A program made the translations under genes and the position numbers. A stretch of DNA of 64,000 nucleotides from Clostridiales bacterium (GTDB lineage: Bacteria; Bacillota; Clostridia; Christensenellales; Aristaeellaceae), in assembly GCA_017569285.1 (NCBI GenBank), contig CP069419.1, positions 434,001-498,000 on the forward strand, in the 5' to 3' direction. Positions within the stretch are counted from its first letter, which is position 1. The number at the start of each line of letters is the position of its first letter. This document shows, piece after piece, positions 26,566 to 38,683 of the stretch. The notes beneath the pieces are model-generated. The model did not search any database and was not told where the DNA came from. It worked only from the letters and a program-made list of their open reading frames with translations.

Positions 26566-27297
26566 TTGTACAGCGTGTCACCGGAAATCTGGAATGTGCT
26601 TTTCCTGCTGTCACGCTGGCTTTTTGTTATCCTGGCCCTTGTCATTCTGGTTTCTGCGCTGGGATGGCTGGCATCGGACCGGCGTACCCGGAAGGAGCGC
26701 CTCCGTGCCCTGCCCGGCGCAGGAACCGTCGGTGAACTGGTAGTTCTGTCCGGCAGTGACCGCCTGCCCGCCCAGACCTGGTTCCCGGTTCCCCGTGAAG
26801 GCGTGCTCGGTTCGGTCCGCTCCTGCGACCTGGTGGTTCCGGGTCCCGGAATCCGTTCCTGCCACCTGGATTTCCGCTGGCAGGACGGCGTCGGCCTGCT
26901 CCTGTATCCCCGCAGCGGCTGTGAGGTCTGGGTGGACGGCGTCATGCTGGATTGCCATTCAGATGCTTCTGCCCGGCCCATGACGCACGGAATGTGCCTG
27001 CAGGTTGGCCCGATGGTCCTCCGGCTTCAGCTTTTTGCCGCGATGGACCATATGGTTCATCCGCTGCAGCAGGCTGTCCTGACGGAGATGGAAATGCCGC
27101 CCGCCGGAATGCCATGGGCTGCGCCGGACCCGGCCTTCCCGCCGGCTCCGGGGGCTATGCCTTATCCTCCTGCTGCCGATCCTGTACCGTACCCACCCGC
27201 CGTTAGCGCACCTGAAGGTATTCCCGTTGATCCGGTCGGTACCCCGGTACAGTCCCCGTCCCCTGAAAAGCAGTGGAAGGAGGACTGGAGCGAATGA
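26566..27297 (+). CDS. Membrane-anchored FHA-like protein
   Basis: A 243-residue protein with one N-terminal helix (NVLFLLSRWLFVILALVILV) and a cytoplasmic domain at about residues 55-155 that looks like a forkhead-associated fold: PREGVLGSVRSCDLVVPG fits the strand with the conserved GR/RS element, and RSCHLDFRWQDG the SxxH/H region. FHA domains bind phosphothreonine. The last 80 residues are rich in Pro and Ala. The start is TTG at 26566, with AGAAGG upstream; TTG at 26560 or GTG at 26575 are alternatives. Its stop overlaps the next start (ATGA). No Ser/Thr kinase is in the window. Confidence 0.7.
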   Translation: MYSVSPEIWNVLFLLSRWLFVILALVILVSALGWLASDRRTRKERLRALPGAGTVGELVVLSGSDRLPAQTWFPVPREGVLGSVRSCDLVVPGPGIRSCHLDFRWQDGVGLLLYPRSGCEVWVDGVMLDCHSDASARPMTHGMCLQVGPMVLRLQLFAAMDHMVHPLQQAVLTEMEMPPAGMPWAAPDPAFPPAPGAMPYPPAADPVPYPPAVSAPEGIPVDPVGTPVQSPSPEKQWKEDWSE

Positions 27298-28448
27298 AAA
27301 AGCATTCCGTTTCCGCTCGCCGGGTTTGCTTCTGGGCGGTCATCCTGTTTTTCCTGGCCGGTTTCCTGCTTCCCGCCGTACGGGAAGGAGATAACCGTCT
27401 CTGGACGCTGGCCGTCGCGGTCCCGGCTGTCATCCTGCTCTGCGGTGCATTATTTGCCCGCCTGCTTTCCATGGACCGGTTGCTGACCGTATTGTCCGTT
27501 TCCCTCTGTGCGCTTGGCATTCTCCTGATGGCCGGTCAGCCGGACCTGGCCGTCACCCGCGCGCTGCAAAGTGCCGGCGCGCTGGTTTTCCTGTTCCTTG
27601 GGATAACCGTAGTTCATATATACCGTTTCTCGGCGGCTGCCGCCATCGTACCGGCGTTCATTGGCCTGGCCCTGCCGGTGCTTCCGCTGGCCGGTGTTGA
27701 TGCCGGATTCCGGGTGGAACTGCCCGCCTGCGCATTCCTGATGATTGCCTTTTCCGCGCTGCTGTCCATGCGCCGCCAGCTGTACGCTCTGCTGCTCGGC
27801 CTGGCCGGAGCAGCGCTGCTGCTCGCCCAGCCGGCTCCCGCTGCTGCGATTGTGTGGAGCATCGTTTTCCTGCTTCTTTTCTGGGCGTATGGCGGTCATC
27901 CGGCGTATCTGCTGGCGGGGATCTCCGCTGTCCTCCTGCTGAGTCTCGGTGCTTCCGCGCTGAACCCAGGTCTGTTTTCAGTCCGTTCAGAAGCTCCGGC
28001 ATCCCCGCTGCAGGCGGCTGCACCGCTTTCCTTCTTTGGCCCGGAAATGCCGGAAGCCGATCCCGCCTTGGCGGATCCTGATGCCATATCTTTGCTGCCG
28101 GCCGCTTCCATGCGGTACGGCCTGGTATTCACCGCCTGCGTGGCATTGCTTTATCCGGTATTGCTGATCCGTGGCGGTTCCCTGGCGGTTCTGGCACGCA
28201 GCCGCTTCCATGGGCTCACTGCCATGGGAGCCGTCCTGCTGCTGGGCCTGGGGGCCGTCAGTGCGCTGCTGGGAGACTTCGGTCTTTCCCCCGTGGAAGC
28301 GCTTCCGCTTCCCCTGCTCTCTTCCGACTTTTCTGCCCTTTCGGTCTCCCTTTTCCTGGCCGGCCTCCTCTGCGGCGTTTCTGCCCGCAACAAGGCGGAC
28401 TTGGAGGAAGACGCAAGGCTTTCCATGCTTGCAGGAGGTGCCCGATGA
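27294..28448 (+). CDS. Polytopic membrane protein, possibly a distant SEDS relative
   Basis: A 384-residue protein with about ten hydrophobic helices separated by very short loops and a longer polar loop around residues 230-265. No motif proves the family. The helix count, the length and the FHA-type neighbour recall the FtsW/RodA (SEDS) proteins that follow FHA genes in other Gram-positives, but the sequence is poorly conserved and the assignment is only a suggestion. AAGGAGG precedes the ATG. It overlaps both neighbours by four bases (ATGA), so the three genes are coupled. Confidence 0.7.
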   Translation: MKKHSVSARRVCFWAVILFFLAGFLLPAVREGDNRLWTLAVAVPAVILLCGALFARLLSMDRLLTVLSVSLCALGILLMAGQPDLAVTRALQSAGALVFLFLGITVVHIYRFSAAAAIVPAFIGLALPVLPLAGVDAGFRVELPACAFLMIAFSALLSMRRQLYALLLGLAGAALLLAQPAPAAAIVWSIVFLLLFWAYGGHPAYLLAGISAVLLLSLGASALNPGLFSVRSEAPASPLQAAAPLSFFGPEMPEADPALADPDAISLLPAASMRYGLVFTACVALLYPVLLIRGGSLAVLARSRFHGLTAMGAVLLLGLGAVSALLGDFGLSPVEALPLPLLSSDFSALSVSLFLAGLLCGVSARNKADLEEDARLSMLAGGAR

Positions 28449-28726
28449 AGCTGCAGCGCTCCCGTTTCCGGCTGATCCTCCTGCTTCTGGTCTGTACATT
28501 CCTGGCGGTGCTTTTCTTCGGAAGCCGGCAGGCTGGGCTCCTGCCCGAACTTCCGTCCCTTCCGGAGGTCACGGAAACCGCCGTTCCGGAAGTCCCCGGT
28601 TCTCCGTCTCCGGGCAGTACGCCGGGCCTTGCTCCGGGTATCACACACACTCCGGGCACAGAGCTTTCCGCTTCCCCGGCGGAAACCACTCCCGCCCCGG
28701 AAACATTCGATCTTTACGGTTTATGA
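28445..28726 (+). CDS. Small membrane-anchored Pro/Ser/Thr-rich protein
   Basis: A 93-residue protein with one N-terminal helix (FRLILLLLVCTFLAVLFF), then an outside tail rich in Pro, Glu, Ser and Thr (PEVPGSPSPGSTPGLAPG). The start overlaps the stop of the polytopic gene. The place a transpeptidase (PbpA) would occupy in an FHA-SEDS cluster is held by this tiny linker-like protein. No function is assignable. Confidence 0.65.
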   Translation: MKLQRSRFRLILLLLVCTFLAVLFFGSRQAGLLPELPSLPEVTETAVPEVPGSPSPGSTPGLAPGITHTPGTELSASPAETTPAPETFDLYGL

Positions 28727-28743
28727 AAGGCAGGTTTTAACGG

Positions 28744-29613
28744 ATGTCCCTGATGAAGCGCGCTTCGGTGCTGGTTTTCACATTTATGCTCCTTTTTTCT
28801 TCCACGGCCTTTGCCGCCAAGAAAGGCAAAGCAACCCCGACCCCCGCGCCGCCGCAGGTTCCGGAGGAAGTCCTGTCTGAACTTCCACAGACCATCATCG
28901 ACCTGCTGGACCTGGCCCGCAGCGAGCTGGAGGAAGTCAGCGGCAAAGAGCTGAAGAAAAAGAACAAATATACCAAGTGGCGCAACAACTATGAATATGG
29001 CTGGTGCGGCGGCTTTGTTACCTGGTGTATGCTGGAGCTGGGAATTCCGCAGCAGGAGAAGAACAAGACAGAAAAGAAAGAGGTTTCCGGTCTCGTCCAC
29101 GTAAAGGAAGCCGGAGTCGGCAAGCTGTACGACGGATATCTGCGTATGAACCGGGTCACATCCGTTCCCCAGAAAGGGTTCATCGCAGTATTCGGCAATG
29201 CCAACAAGAAATATGTTAAGGCGGGTGCTACCCCCTATTACCATGTCGGCTTGGTCTATGACCTGCAGCTCCTGGAAAACGGCAAATACCGCATGACCAC
29301 CATTGAGGGAAATGTTTCCCTGAACTTTACCGATGCGGAAGGCAAGCGGACAAAATCCCCACATACCGTCCGGATGTATACCCGGGACTTTGATCCGAAT
29401 GCGGAAAATCCGAAGGCCAATATCTCCCTGGTTCCGGAAGAGGATCGTGACCGGGAGGAAAGCCTCACCTTCTCCTGGGATTACACCTATAGCAATCCGT
29501 CCATGTATGTAACCTGCTTCCTGATGCCCTGGGTTCCCGGAGATCCCACTCTGGATCTGCGGCCTGTACAGACCCCGGTGCCCACACCAGCCCCTGAGGC
29601 TGATCCTGTCTGA
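28744..29613 (+). CDS. Secreted CHAP-like amidase or peptidase
   Basis: A 289-residue exported protein with a signal peptide (residues 1-24, cleavage after STAFA) and a Pro-rich linker. The domain from residue 70 to about 215 has a CHAP-like layout: catalytic Cys88 in YGWCGGFVTWC, His167 in YYHVGLVYD and an acidic residue in TTIEGNVS. Such enzymes cut peptidoglycan cross-links or stem peptides. The C-terminal 30 residues are Pro-rich. It is in an operon with the FHA-type and polytopic genes, consistent with cell-wall work near the origin-proximal locus. Confidence 0.8.
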   Translation: MSLMKRASVLVFTFMLLFSSTAFAAKKGKATPTPAPPQVPEEVLSELPQTIIDLLDLARSELEEVSGKELKKKNKYTKWRNNYEYGWCGGFVTWCMLELGIPQQEKNKTEKKEVSGLVHVKEAGVGKLYDGYLRMNRVTSVPQKGFIAVFGNANKKYVKAGATPYYHVGLVYDLQLLENGKYRMTTIEGNVSLNFTDAEGKRTKSPHTVRMYTRDFDPNAENPKANISLVPEEDRDREESLTFSWDYTYSNPSMYVTCFLMPWVPGDPTLDLRPVQTPVPTPAPEADPV

Positions 29614-29630
29614 CCGACGGAGGTGAATTC

Positions 29631-30266
29631 ATGATCTGGATCATCGCGTCCCCGCTTCTCTGCCTGGGCGTATGCCTGCCGATGTTCATGTTTTATAAAT
29701 CCACCGCAAAATACTCCCTGGCTGCTATGTACAAGTCAGCTGGTACGCTCTGTGCACTGATTCCGGCGCTGGTCGCCGCCATCCGGCTGGATCCCCACTG
29801 CTGGATCTGCGCAGCCGGTATCCTGCTCTGTGCGGTCGGTGACTACCTGCTGGAGTTCAGCACCCTGCTGGGCGGCGGTTTCTTCCTTGCCGGCCATATC
29901 TGCTATATTGCTTTCCTCATCCATCTCTTTCCCGTTTCAGCCGTGCATATAATCTGCCTGGCTGTTTTCCTGGGAATCATGATCTACACATTTTACAAAA
30001 ACAAAAATCTGATCGGTAAGCAACTTCCGGTATTCGCCGTCTATGGCATCGTTCTTTCTTTCATGTCCGCCTTTGCGGTCGGTGCGCTGGCCTCCGGTAC
30101 CCTTTATGGTATCCTGATTGCCTGCGGCGGTGCGCTGTTCTTTGTCAGCGACTATATCCTGCTTCACCGGAATCTTTATACTGCCGGAAAAGCCGTCAGC
30201 TGGATCATTATGATCTCCTACTACGCTGCCCAGCTTCTCTTCGGCATCTCCTGTCTTTATATTTAA
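29631..30266 (+). CDS. YhhN/TMEM86-family membrane protein (lysoplasmalogenase-like)
   Basis: A 211-residue membrane protein with seven to eight helices. The family pattern is visible: conserved Lys in YKSTAKY and MYKSAGTL, Asp in LLCAVGDYLLEF and the GGGFFLAGHICYIAFL segment. Known relatives hydrolyse lysoplasmalogens. CGGAGGTG precedes the ATG at 29631. Last gene of the operon, closed by a hairpin terminator. Confidence 0.85.
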   Translation: MIWIIASPLLCLGVCLPMFMFYKSTAKYSLAAMYKSAGTLCALIPALVAAIRLDPHCWICAAGILLCAVGDYLLEFSTLLGGGFFLAGHICYIAFLIHLFPVSAVHIICLAVFLGIMIYTFYKNKNLIGKQLPVFAVYGIVLSFMSAFAVGALASGTLYGILIACGGALFFVSDYILLHRNLYTAGKAVSWIIMISYYAAQLLFGISCLYI

Positions 30267-30290
30267 TCGATATTCAGCATTAAACCATAT

Positions 30291-30326
30291 CAGCCGCTTG
30301 CGTTATGCAAGCGGCCTCCTCTTTTG
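30291..30326 (+). terminator. Terminator of the FHA-YhhN operon
   Basis: CCGCTTGC-GTTAT-GCAAGCGG followed by CCTCCTCTTTT. Confidence 0.8.
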
Positions 30327-30501
30327 GGGAAATATTCATTTAGGGGAAGCGACGATTGAGGTTGCGGGGAGTGAGGGGAGCGTCAGCCCAGTGGGCTGTC
30401 CACCGTAGGTGGAAGCGACCCGAGCGAGTCAACCGAAAGGGAGAGCAAAGCGCGCTCCAAGCGCTTTGAACGACCTTTGAGGTTGCGTAAAGCGCCGGCT
30501 A

Positions 30502-30540
30502 ATGACAAAAAAACTGCCGCATTATTGCGGCAGTTTTATT
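30502..30540 (-). terminator. Terminator inside repeat copy 1
   Basis: AAAACTGCCGCA/TGCGGCAGTTTT stem with seven T on the minus strand. Confidence 0.7.
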
Positions 30541-30787
30541 TGGAATCCGGGCGAAGCTCTGACGACCCGCAGTGCGGGGAGTTTCGTCAGAGCTGAGGTC
30601 ATTCGAAAAGGAGCAATCTCTCCAGTGGAGAGTTGCGACTATTAAGAATGCGGGGAGCGAGGGAAGCGGTGCCCCAGTGGGGCATTTGACGAAGTCAAAA
30701 GCGACCCGAACGAGTCAACCGAAGCAAGCAATGCGACCGCTCCAAGGGAGCAGTGCGCCGACTGAGGTTGCGGAAAGCGCCGGTTAA

Positions 30788-30824
30788 TGACAAAAAAACT
30801 GCCGCATTTTGCGGCAGTTTTATT
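30788..30824 (-). terminator. Terminator inside repeat copy 2
   Basis: AAAACTGCCGCA/TGCGGCAGTTTT stem again with seven T on the minus strand; the loop is shorter than in copy 1. Confidence 0.7.
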
Positions 30825-30960
30825 TGGAATCCGGGCGAAGCTCTGACGACCCGCAGTGCGGGGAGTTTCGTCAGAGCTGAGGTCATTCGAAAAGGAGCAA
30901 GCTCTCCAGTGGAGAGTTGCGACTATTGAGAATGCGGAGGCGCGCCGCCGAGATTCCATA

Positions 30961-30995
30961 AGAAAACCGCTTGCAGAAATGCAAGCGGTTTTATG
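30961..30995 (-). terminator. rRNA operon terminator
   Basis: AAAACCGCTTGCA-GAAA-TGCAAGCGGTTTT directly after 5S. Flanking bases extend the pairing into the 3' end of the 5S gene. Confidence 0.88.
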
Positions 30996-31000
30996 TGGAA

Positions 31001-31116
31001 TCCGGCGGCGACCTACTCTCCCGGACCGTTACCAGTCAAGTACCATCGGCACTGAAGGGCTTAACTTCTGTGTTCGGTATGGGAACAGGTGGAACCCCTT
31101 CGTCATTGCCACCGGA
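31001..31116 (-). rRNA. rrf: 5S ribosomal RNA
   Basis: Minus-strand sequence from TCCGGTGGCAATGACG to GGTCGCCGCCGGA with the usual conserved core (CCCATACCGAACACAGAAG, GAGAGTAGGTCG). About 116 bases; the two ends pair to form helix I. It lies outside the 23S processing stem. Confidence 0.95.
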
Positions 31117-31143
31117 AATGGTGAGCTATTTTTATCCGCACCC

Positions 31144-31158
31144 TGACAACTGCACAGC
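31144..31158 (-). other. 23S rRNA processing stem, 3' arm
   Basis: TGACAACTGCACAGC is the exact inverse of GCTGTGCAGTTGTCA at 34208-34222. The two flank 23S, as expected for an RNase III stem. Confidence 0.8.
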
Positions 31159-31208
31159 TTCCAGATTCAGTCTTTGCCTTTACCAATTTGTCTCAAGATC
31201 ACGCGTAA

Positions 31209-34105
<2,897 letters not shown>

Positions 34106-34207
34106 TCATCGCTGATCCTGAGACCAATTGTTTTGTGAAAATTTACATTTTCCTTACCTCAGCAGGTCTCCCTGCTGATGCAACTGGCCTTTCCTGAATC
34201 TTTCTTT

Positions 34208-34222
34208 GCTGTGCAGTTGTCA
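34208..34222 (-). other. 23S rRNA processing stem, 5' arm
   Basis: GCTGTGCAGTTGTCA (plus strand) is the exact inverse of 31144-31158. Confidence 0.8.
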
Positions 34223-34293
34223 AGGTGCGCTCTCGCGTGCGGTGCGCGAGAACTGCGACTGCAGTTCCGCGGTGCGCGTGCGATTCCTTATCC

Positions 34294-34318
34294 GCGAACC
34301 CTGAAAACGATACAGAGA
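34294..34318 (-). other. 16S rRNA processing stem, 3' arm
   Basis: This 25-base segment (GCGAACC...TACAGAGA) pairs with 36106-36130 with a single mismatch, forming the RNase III stem that encloses 16S. Confidence 0.82.
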
Positions 34319-34464
34319 TTCAATTTGCAAACATTCAACAGCTGTTTCCTTTTTCGAACGTTCGTTGACGTTCCGTTTTGCTTCTTTGAAGCTTTTAGAT
34401 GAAAGATTTCTCTTTCATATCGACCTCGGTTTCGGCGTCTGCCTTTCGGCTTCCGCTTTCTCCC

Positions 34465-36012
<1,548 letters not shown>

Positions 36013-36105
36013 AATCCTTAACATCTCTCGATGCTAAACTCTTTGGAATCTTCGCTGTCTTCATCTGTGCATCTCTGCACAGTTCCTTTTGTTTGCGCGT
36101 TTCTT

Positions 36106-36130
36106 TCTCTGTATCGTTTTCAAGGTTCGC
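36106..36130 (-). other. 16S rRNA processing stem, 5' arm
   Basis: Inverse of 34294-34318 with one mismatch; it lies about 95 bases upstream of the 16S 5' end. Confidence 0.82.
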
Positions 36131-36171
36131 TTCGCTCTTCCGGGGATTATCTCCCGCAGGCGAGCTTGACT

Positions 36172-36200
36172 AATATACCAAACCCTCCCCCCTTTGTCAA
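36172..36200 (-). promoter_or_regulatory. rRNA operon promoter
   Basis: On the minus strand a perfect TTGACA, 17 bases of G-rich spacer, then TATATT; about 160 bases upstream of 16S. Confidence 0.82.
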
Positions 36201-36240
36201 GCACTTTTTTTCGCTTTTTTGCTTTTTCTGGCAAAAGAAC

Positions 36241-36266
36241 ACGCCGTCCCGGTTTCGGAACGGCGC
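36241..36266 (-). terminator. Probable terminator of the DUF308 gene
   Basis: CGCCGTCCCG/CGGAACGGCG stem 20 bases past the stop, with only a broken T-run (TGTTCTTTT) on the minus strand. Confidence 0.5.
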
Positions 36267-36286
36267 GAAGCTTTGCGCGATATGGG

Positions 36287-36784
36287 TTACCAGAATCTGC
36301 GGATGATGTCCAGGTCCGCCAGTCCGTTGAGTACCAGCGCGGCGCCCATAATGAATACGAGGGCGTCCCAGATACGGAAGGGGCGGAAGATCAGCAACGC
36401 GCCGATAATAATGATCACAATCGCGACGATCCTGGAGTAACTCGGCGCTCCCTCTCCCTGGCTGGCCTGGATCAGGTTGCTGATGCCGTTGACCACCAGG
36501 ACCGCTCCAGCCAGAATCGGAAATATGTTCAGCACGGAGTACGGACGCAGGATCAGCACCAGGCCCGCGACGGCCGCCACGGCGGCATAACCCAGGCGGA
36601 CGCCTTCCCGGTTCTTTCCGATAAAATAAAAGATCAGGTAGGCTGCGCCGGCAGCGAGCAGCAGGTACCCGACAATTTTCAGCAGGTCTGCCACCATGGA
36701 GCCGCGCCGGATCATCATGAAAACGCCGATCACAATGCTGGCGATGGCCAGGATGGTCTTGTTCCGCGTCAGTTTCTGAATCAT
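36287..36784 (-). CDS. DUF308 (HdeD-like) membrane protein
   Basis: A 165-residue membrane protein with six short helices arranged as repeating pairs (ILAIASIVIGVFMMIRRGS; VLNIFPILAGAVLVVNGISNL; FRIWDALVFIMGAALVLNGLADL). The repeated helix-G-x-hydrophobic pattern is that of the DUF308/HdeD group, of unknown biochemical role, linked to acid stress in enterobacteria. It lies upstream of the rRNA operon in the same direction, with its own promoter region. Confidence 0.82.
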   Translation of the reverse strand: MIQKLTRNKTILAIASIVIGVFMMIRRGSMVADLLKIVGYLLLAAGAAYLIFYFIGKNREGVRLGYAAVAAVAGLVLILRPYSVLNIFPILAGAVLVVNGISNLIQASQGEGAPSYSRIVAIVIIIIGALLIFRPFRIWDALVFIMGAALVLNGLADLDIIRRFW

Positions 36785-36854
36785 TTCCCGTCATTCCTTT
36801 CCTTTGTCAGTCCGTGCCGGAAAAACGCTTCGGTACCGTTTTCCGACCCTTACC

Positions 36855-36860
36855 TATTAT
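36855..36860 (-). promoter_or_regulatory. Possible -10 element of the DUF308 gene
   Basis: TATAAT within GATATAATAGG on the minus strand. The best -35 candidates are weak or wrongly spaced. Confidence 0.4.
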
Positions 36861-36883
36861 ATCACACTTCCGGAATTCCAAAC

Positions 36884-36918
36884 ATAAAAAAAGCGCAAAA
36901 TAAGCTTCCTTATTCTGC
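36884..36918 (-). terminator. Terminator after the membrane-anchored unknown
   Basis: GCAGAATAAG-GAAG-CTTATTTTGC stem (one mismatch), followed on the minus strand by GC and seven T. Confidence 0.75.
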
Positions 36919-36929
36919 ACTGTTCAGCA

Positions 36930-37460
36930 TCATTGCACCGGTGTCAGGTTCCGGATTTTCCACTGTCCGTTTTCACGGACCAGCAAAGCCCGGTAGGTCA
37001 TTTCCGGCCAGTCCGGAGGATAGATGGCATCCTGTCCCTGCTGGGCAATCACCTCATCCGCTTTCAGACCCTTGACCCGGCCGTCGATCCGGGGAATCCT
37101 TTCCGTGATATTCACACGGACGGCGTTTTCCCACGGCCACACCCACAGGAAACCCATATCCAGCCGGTGGTCAATACCGCGGATATTGTAATTAGCATAC
37201 GGCGATTTTTCCTGCGGCACCGCTGCGATTTCCGAATCCGAATCCAGGTAGCTGTTCTGGAAATATTTGGTCAGCAAATTCCGGTCGGTTGAAATCCCCA
37301 TGATATACTTGGCACGTCCCGCCATTCCGTCCTTCACGATAATCTGGATGTTGGTCAGGTTCATGGCATAGTAAAATACGGTAATGATCAGCCCGAATAC
37401 CAGGCAGATCACCAGCAGCCGGCTGGCCAGGTACCATATCCCTCTGCGTAAATACTTCAC
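36930..37460 (-). CDS. Membrane-anchored unknown protein
   Basis: A 176-residue protein with one N-terminal helix (LLVICLVFGLIITVFYYAM) and an outside domain. I do not recognise the family. Features: YIMGISTDRNLLTKYF, a W-rich stretch (GFLWVWPWENAVRVNITERI) and a C-terminal half resembling small alpha+beta domains that end ENGQWKIRNL, as in SnoaL/DUF4878-like folds. It lies 16 bases after the NYN gene, probably in one transcript. Confidence 0.72.
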   Translation of the reverse strand: MKYLRRGIWYLASRLLVICLVFGLIITVFYYAMNLTNIQIIVKDGMAGRAKYIMGISTDRNLLTKYFQNSYLDSDSEIAAVPQEKSPYANYNIRGIDHRLDMGFLWVWPWENAVRVNITERIPRIDGRVKGLKADEVIAQQGQDAIYPPDWPEMTYRALLVRENGQWKIRNLTPVQ

Positions 37461-37476
37461 GGTTTTTGTCTCCCGG

Positions 37477-38472
37477 TTATAACAGTTTAATCAGCATGGT
37501 CTTCTGCTCATCCATCTCCACAACGACCAGGCCGTCCTTTTCCAGCTGCTTCATCACATCGGAGAAACGCTTGAAGCCGATCGCCCGTTCATTGAAATCC
37601 GGATAAGCGGTGATGATATCAGCCTTCAGGATGGAAGGATTGACCCGGTCAAATCCGCCTTCCTTATAGGCCTTGATCTGCGCGGCAAACGCCTCGCGCC
37701 AGTTGTCCCGCGTCAGCTGAGGAACGGCTTCTGGAGATTCGCTGGTATTGCTCAGCCCAACCATGACGTCGAAATTGTCATTGTGGACGCGCAGGTCGCC
37801 GAACTTGTTGGCCAGCTTCATCAGCAGCTTGTAGAACGTGGCGCAGCCGTATGCTTTCTCGTTGAAATCGGGGCGGAGCCGCATCAGGGTACCCTTCAGT
37901 TCGCTGGCATAGATCTCGTCCCGGTCCTGTTCCTCCAGCACCGTCGTCAGCAGCTTGTTCAGCTCGCTCTCGTCCGCGGTTTCCTCATTGCTGCTCGCGG
38001 CGCGCTGTTTGCGGGGTTTCTCCACATTGCGCTTGCCGACGCTTTCCAGGAACTGGAATTCGTTGCATGCGTTGATGAAGATGTTGCTGGCTGCCTCACT
38101 CCGGCTGATGCCCAGCACGAATTTCCCCATGCTCTTCAGCCGGCCGACCAGGGGCGTATAGTCGCTGTCGCCGGAAACGATGCAGAAGCTGTCGATCAGT
38201 TCATTCTTGTAGGCGACCTCCAGTGCGTCAATCACCAGCTGGATGTCCGCATTGTTCTTCTGGCTGATGCCGTAGCGCAGGCTCGGAACCACCGTAAAGG
38301 TGTTGCTCAGCAGGATTTCCTTCAGGTCGCCGAACTTGTCGGTGTATCCGTATACCTTCCCCAGCAGGATATCTCCGCGGATCTTTACTTTTTCCAGGAT
38401 GCTGTTCAGTGTCGCGACTTTTGCGCCGCAGTTTTCCAGATCCACGAATACTGCAAATTTACTCAGAGTCAA
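37477..38472 (-). CDS. NYN-domain nuclease with two OST-HTH/LOTUS-like domains
   Basis: A 331-residue cytoplasmic protein. Residues 1-145 are a NYN (PIN-like, LabA/DUF88) domain with acidic residues for metal binding: Asp11 in FVDLENC, Asp in KNNADIQLVIDAL and SGDSDYTPL. Residues about 165-240 (EIYASELKGTLMRLRPDFNE) and 265-331 (NPSILKADIITAYPDFNERA) are two winged-helix OST-HTH-like domains that bind RNA. The architecture is that of predicted RNA-cleaving NYN proteins; the target RNA is unknown. It is divergent from the glycosyltransferase genes and upstream of the membrane unknown. Confidence 0.87.
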   Translation of the reverse strand: MTLSKFAVFVDLENCGAKVATLNSILEKVKIRGDILLGKVYGYTDKFGDLKEILLSNTFTVVPSLRYGISQKNNADIQLVIDALEVAYKNELIDSFCIVSGDSDYTPLVGRLKSMGKFVLGISRSEAASNIFINACNEFQFLESVGKRNVEKPRKQRAASSNEETADESELNKLLTTVLEEQDRDEIYASELKGTLMRLRPDFNEKAYGCATFYKLLMKLANKFGDLRVHNDNFDVMVGLSNTSESPEAVPQLTRDNWREAFAAQIKAYKEGGFDRVNPSILKADIITAYPDFNERAIGFKRFSDVMKQLEKDGLVVVEMDEQKTMLIKLL

Positions 38473-38613
38473 AACCCTCTTCCAATCTTATAATGCCGGC
38501 AGCACCTGCTGCCTCATTATACAGTATACCATTCCGGCCGGCTTTTTTCCACCTCTTCTTTTCCCGCTGCCTGTTTCCGGCATTTGTCCCTTCCCTTAAA
38601 CAACGAATCCGGC

Positions 38614-38642
38614 TGGACAAACCTTCCGCTTCTTTGTACAAT
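38614..38642 (+). promoter_or_regulatory. Promoter of the glycosyltransferase pair
   Basis: TGGACA, 17 bases, TACAAT, about 40 bases upstream of the first ATG. Confidence 0.65.
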
Positions 38643-38683
38643 AGCAGTCAGGAAATAAAAACTGGTTGGGAGGAGATCCGAAT

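Larger units (their letters stand above)
30350..30950 (-). repeat. Two tandem ~288-bp modular hairpin repeats plus a partial third
   Basis: The 150-base block 30505-30656 recurs almost unchanged at 30793-30940. The intervening parts (30358-30504 and 30645-30792) share fixed linkers (GCGACCCGARCGAGTCAACC; TTGAGGTTGCG; AAAGCGCCGG) but differ in the hairpins, with both arms changed together: AGCCC-AGT-GGGCT versus GCCCC-AGT-GGGGC, and TCCACC-GTA-GGTGGA versus TTTGAC-GAA-GTCAAA. A long invariant hairpin GCTCTGACGA/TCGTCAGAGC is in each copy. No coding frame is believable. The orientation is set by the terminators, which favour minus-strand transcription. Confidence 0.85.

Noticed and set aside
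30350-30950. CRISPR array.
   Set aside because: Only two long units (about 288 bp) with internal terminators; no short repeats with unique spacers and no cas genes.
30572-31146. Small plus-strand frames starting with the same MRGVSSELRSFEKEQ.
   Set aside because: The identity comes from the tandem DNA repeat; the frames cross hairpins and the 5S gene and lack ribosome sites.
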